NCBI GenBank assembly: GCA_964640935.1
Contig: CAZXIY010000011.1
Location: forward strand, 1-24,123
Direction of reading: 5' to 3'
Source of the DNA: CAZXIY01 sp964640935
GTDB taxonomy: Archaea > Thermoplasmatota > Thermoplasmata > Methanomassiliicoccales > Methanomethylophilaceae
DNA length: 24,123 nucleotides
Shown: positions 23,274 to 24,123 of the stretch, one piece after another
Numbering within the stretch: the first letter of the stretch is position 1
Layout: every line of letters begins with the position of its first letter
Notes under the pieces: generated by a model
What the model was told of the DNA's origin: nothing
The model's input: the letters and a program-made list of their open reading frames with translations, nothing else
Database searches by the model: none
Program-made: the position numbers and the translations under genes

Positions 23274-23849
23274 TCAGAGCTCTTTTTCCGAACCGTCAGC
23301 AATGGCGATGAATGAGTCCGCCCCTTCTTCCGGACCCCTTGCGATAAGAACATCGCCCGCCACGATCTTCGTATTCCTGTCGGGACCGTACAGATATCTG
23401 TTATCGCGCTTTATCGCGATCACATACATACCGCAATGGCTTCCGAGCCTGGCCTCTCCGAGTGTCCTGCCTGAAAGGATCGAATCGTCCGCCACCTTTG
23501 CCATCTCTATAGTGACCTCCGACTCCTGAATGCTCATCTGTATGACCGGGTGGTCCCCGAGACCTCTGAGAACCACATCCGCAATGGATGCCGCAGCATT
23601 GGCTATATCCTCGGCGGCCATCTGCAGTCTGAGGATCACTGAGAATTTAGCGATCTCATCCGGCTGCTCTTTGCCCAAATTGACGATATACTCCTGTATG
23701 TCGGAGCTGAGCTCATCCATCTGCCCTTCGAGGAAGATGACCTCTTCCGCTATCTCCGTATTATTGTAAAGAAGGGACGAATACGCAAGATCCACCATGA
23801 ACTCGGAAGTATCCTTGAGTTCCAACAGCATGGATTCGACCTTATTCAT
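23274..23849 (-). CDS. PhoU-like / TrkA-C domain protein (potassium-transport associated)
   Basis: A 191-residue soluble protein. The N-terminal half (about 1-100) is helical and PhoU-like, with EIAEEVIFLEGQMDELSSDI and AAEDIANAAASIADVVLRG. The C-terminal part (about 105-185) is a TrkA-C (RCK-C) ligand-binding domain: VTIEMAKVADDSILSGRTLGEARL, YVIAIKRD and IVAGDVLIARG. The ATG at 23849 has GGAGG 8 bases upstream; the longer frame would run through the neighbour. It overlaps the upstream gene by 8 bases, and that gene also ends in TrkA-C, so the two likely form one regulatory unit for ion transport. Confidence 0.85.
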   Translation of the reverse strand: MNKVESMLLELKDTSEFMVDLAYSSLLYNNTEIAEEVIFLEGQMDELSSDIQEYIVNLGKEQPDEIAKFSVILRLQMAAEDIANAAASIADVVLRGLGDHPVIQMSIQESEVTIEMAKVADDSILSGRTLGEARLGSHCGMYVIAIKRDNRYLYGPDRNTKIVAGDVLIARGPEEGADSFIAIADGSEKEL

Positions 23850-24123
23850 CTGATCCCTCCTCGTTCTGTTCCGGGAAGTCCCATTTCTTTCCGCCCGATG
23901 CGAACTGAACAAGTCTGTTGAATCCGTCATCCGAACCGCGGACGATGATGTCATCGCCGGCACGGAGCTTCAGCGACTCGTCCGGATCGTAGGTCCACCC
24001 ATGACGGTTCTTGACAGCAATGATCTTCGTACCCGTGCACGCCTCGACTGCAAGATGGTCTATAGTGTTCCCGACCATATCGGAGTTCGGGGAGATACGA
24101 GTCATGCGGAACTTCTCATCCGA
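23842..24123 (-). CDS. TrkA-C domain protein, C-terminal part (5' end outside window)
   Basis: The frame is open to the end of the window, so the ATG at 24105 is probably internal. The visible 93 residues are one TrkA-C domain (FRMTRISPNSDMVGNTIDHL, TKIIAVKNRHGW, LRAGDDIIVRGSDDGFNRL) with a short acidic tail. By comparison with its downstream partner, the missing part is likely PhoU-like, but it may instead be a channel or other domain. Confidence 0.75.
   Translation of the reverse strand, partial: SDEKFRMTRISPNSDMVGNTIDHLAVEACTGTKIIAVKNRHGWTYDPDESLKLRAGDDIIVRGSDDGFNRLVQFASGGKKWDFPEQNEEGSDE

Noticed and set aside
1..24123. CRISPR array, insertion sequence, prophage or toxin-antitoxin pair
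   Set aside because: I found no regularly spaced repeats, transposase or integrase motifs, or small toxin-antitoxin gene pairs on either strand.

Overview
The window is a stretch of an archaeal chromosome, most likely from a methanogen. The archaeal signs are an LSm (Sm-like) gene next to ribosomal protein L37e, an S3Ae ribosomal protein, an elongator tRNA-Met(CAU) with an intron one base 3' of the anticodon, a pyruvoyl-type arginine decarboxylase, and TATA boxes about 25 nt before many start codons (leaderless or short-leader transcripts). The methanogen sign is an adjacent pair for heterodisulfide reductase subunits HdrC and HdrB, together with a hydrogenase maturation protease. Base composition is moderate in GC, and bacterial-type Adk, M16 and PurF genes are present. 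Methanomassiliicoccales or a relative within Thermoplasmatota is my best guess, but this is an inference from gene content and not a search result.

Layout. 1-276 is the end of a GNAT acetyltransferase. 390-2206 (minus) is an LSm, L37e, purF cluster. 2282-6872 (minus) is a tightly packed operon: ArsA/Get3-type ATPase, a lysine-rich acidic protein, AMMECR1-like protein, dihydroorotase (pyrC) and a YkgJ-type cysteine-cluster protein. 6971-7883 (minus) holds S3Ae followed by the intron-containing tRNA-Met. 8190-10421 (minus) holds a LysR/ModE-like regulator followed by hdrC and hdrB, ending in a strong hairpin. 10509-12483 (plus) holds a duplicated DUF1538 membrane protein overlapping a hydrogenase maturation protease. 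An M16 peptidase (minus) and a PAC2-family protein (plus) diverge from one AT-rich promoter near 13760. They are followed on the plus strand by arginine decarboxylase and a zinc-ribbon protein. 15545-18217 (minus) encodes a PrsW-like membrane protein and a large zinc-ribbon/PUA-like/PAPS-reductase-like/ferredoxin protein. A site-2 protease (plus) diverges from it. 18929-21161 holds a GlcD-type flavoprotein (minus) and adenylate kinase (plus), divergent. 21202-22800 (minus) is an internally duplicated winged-helix regulator with palindromes at its own promoter. tRNA-Gln (plus) and a PhoU/TrkA-C gene pair (minus), the second cut by the window end, close the window.

Most of this is housekeeping: purine and pyrimidine synthesis, translation, polyamine synthesis, energy metabolism and membrane-protein handling. 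I see no CRISPR array, insertion sequence, phage module or defence island. The parts most worth a second look are the multi-domain PAPS-reductase-like protein with its membrane partner, the duplicated regulator with a self-operator-like region, the lysine-rich protein coupled to the Get3-like ATPase, and the DUF1538/hydrogenase-protease pair.
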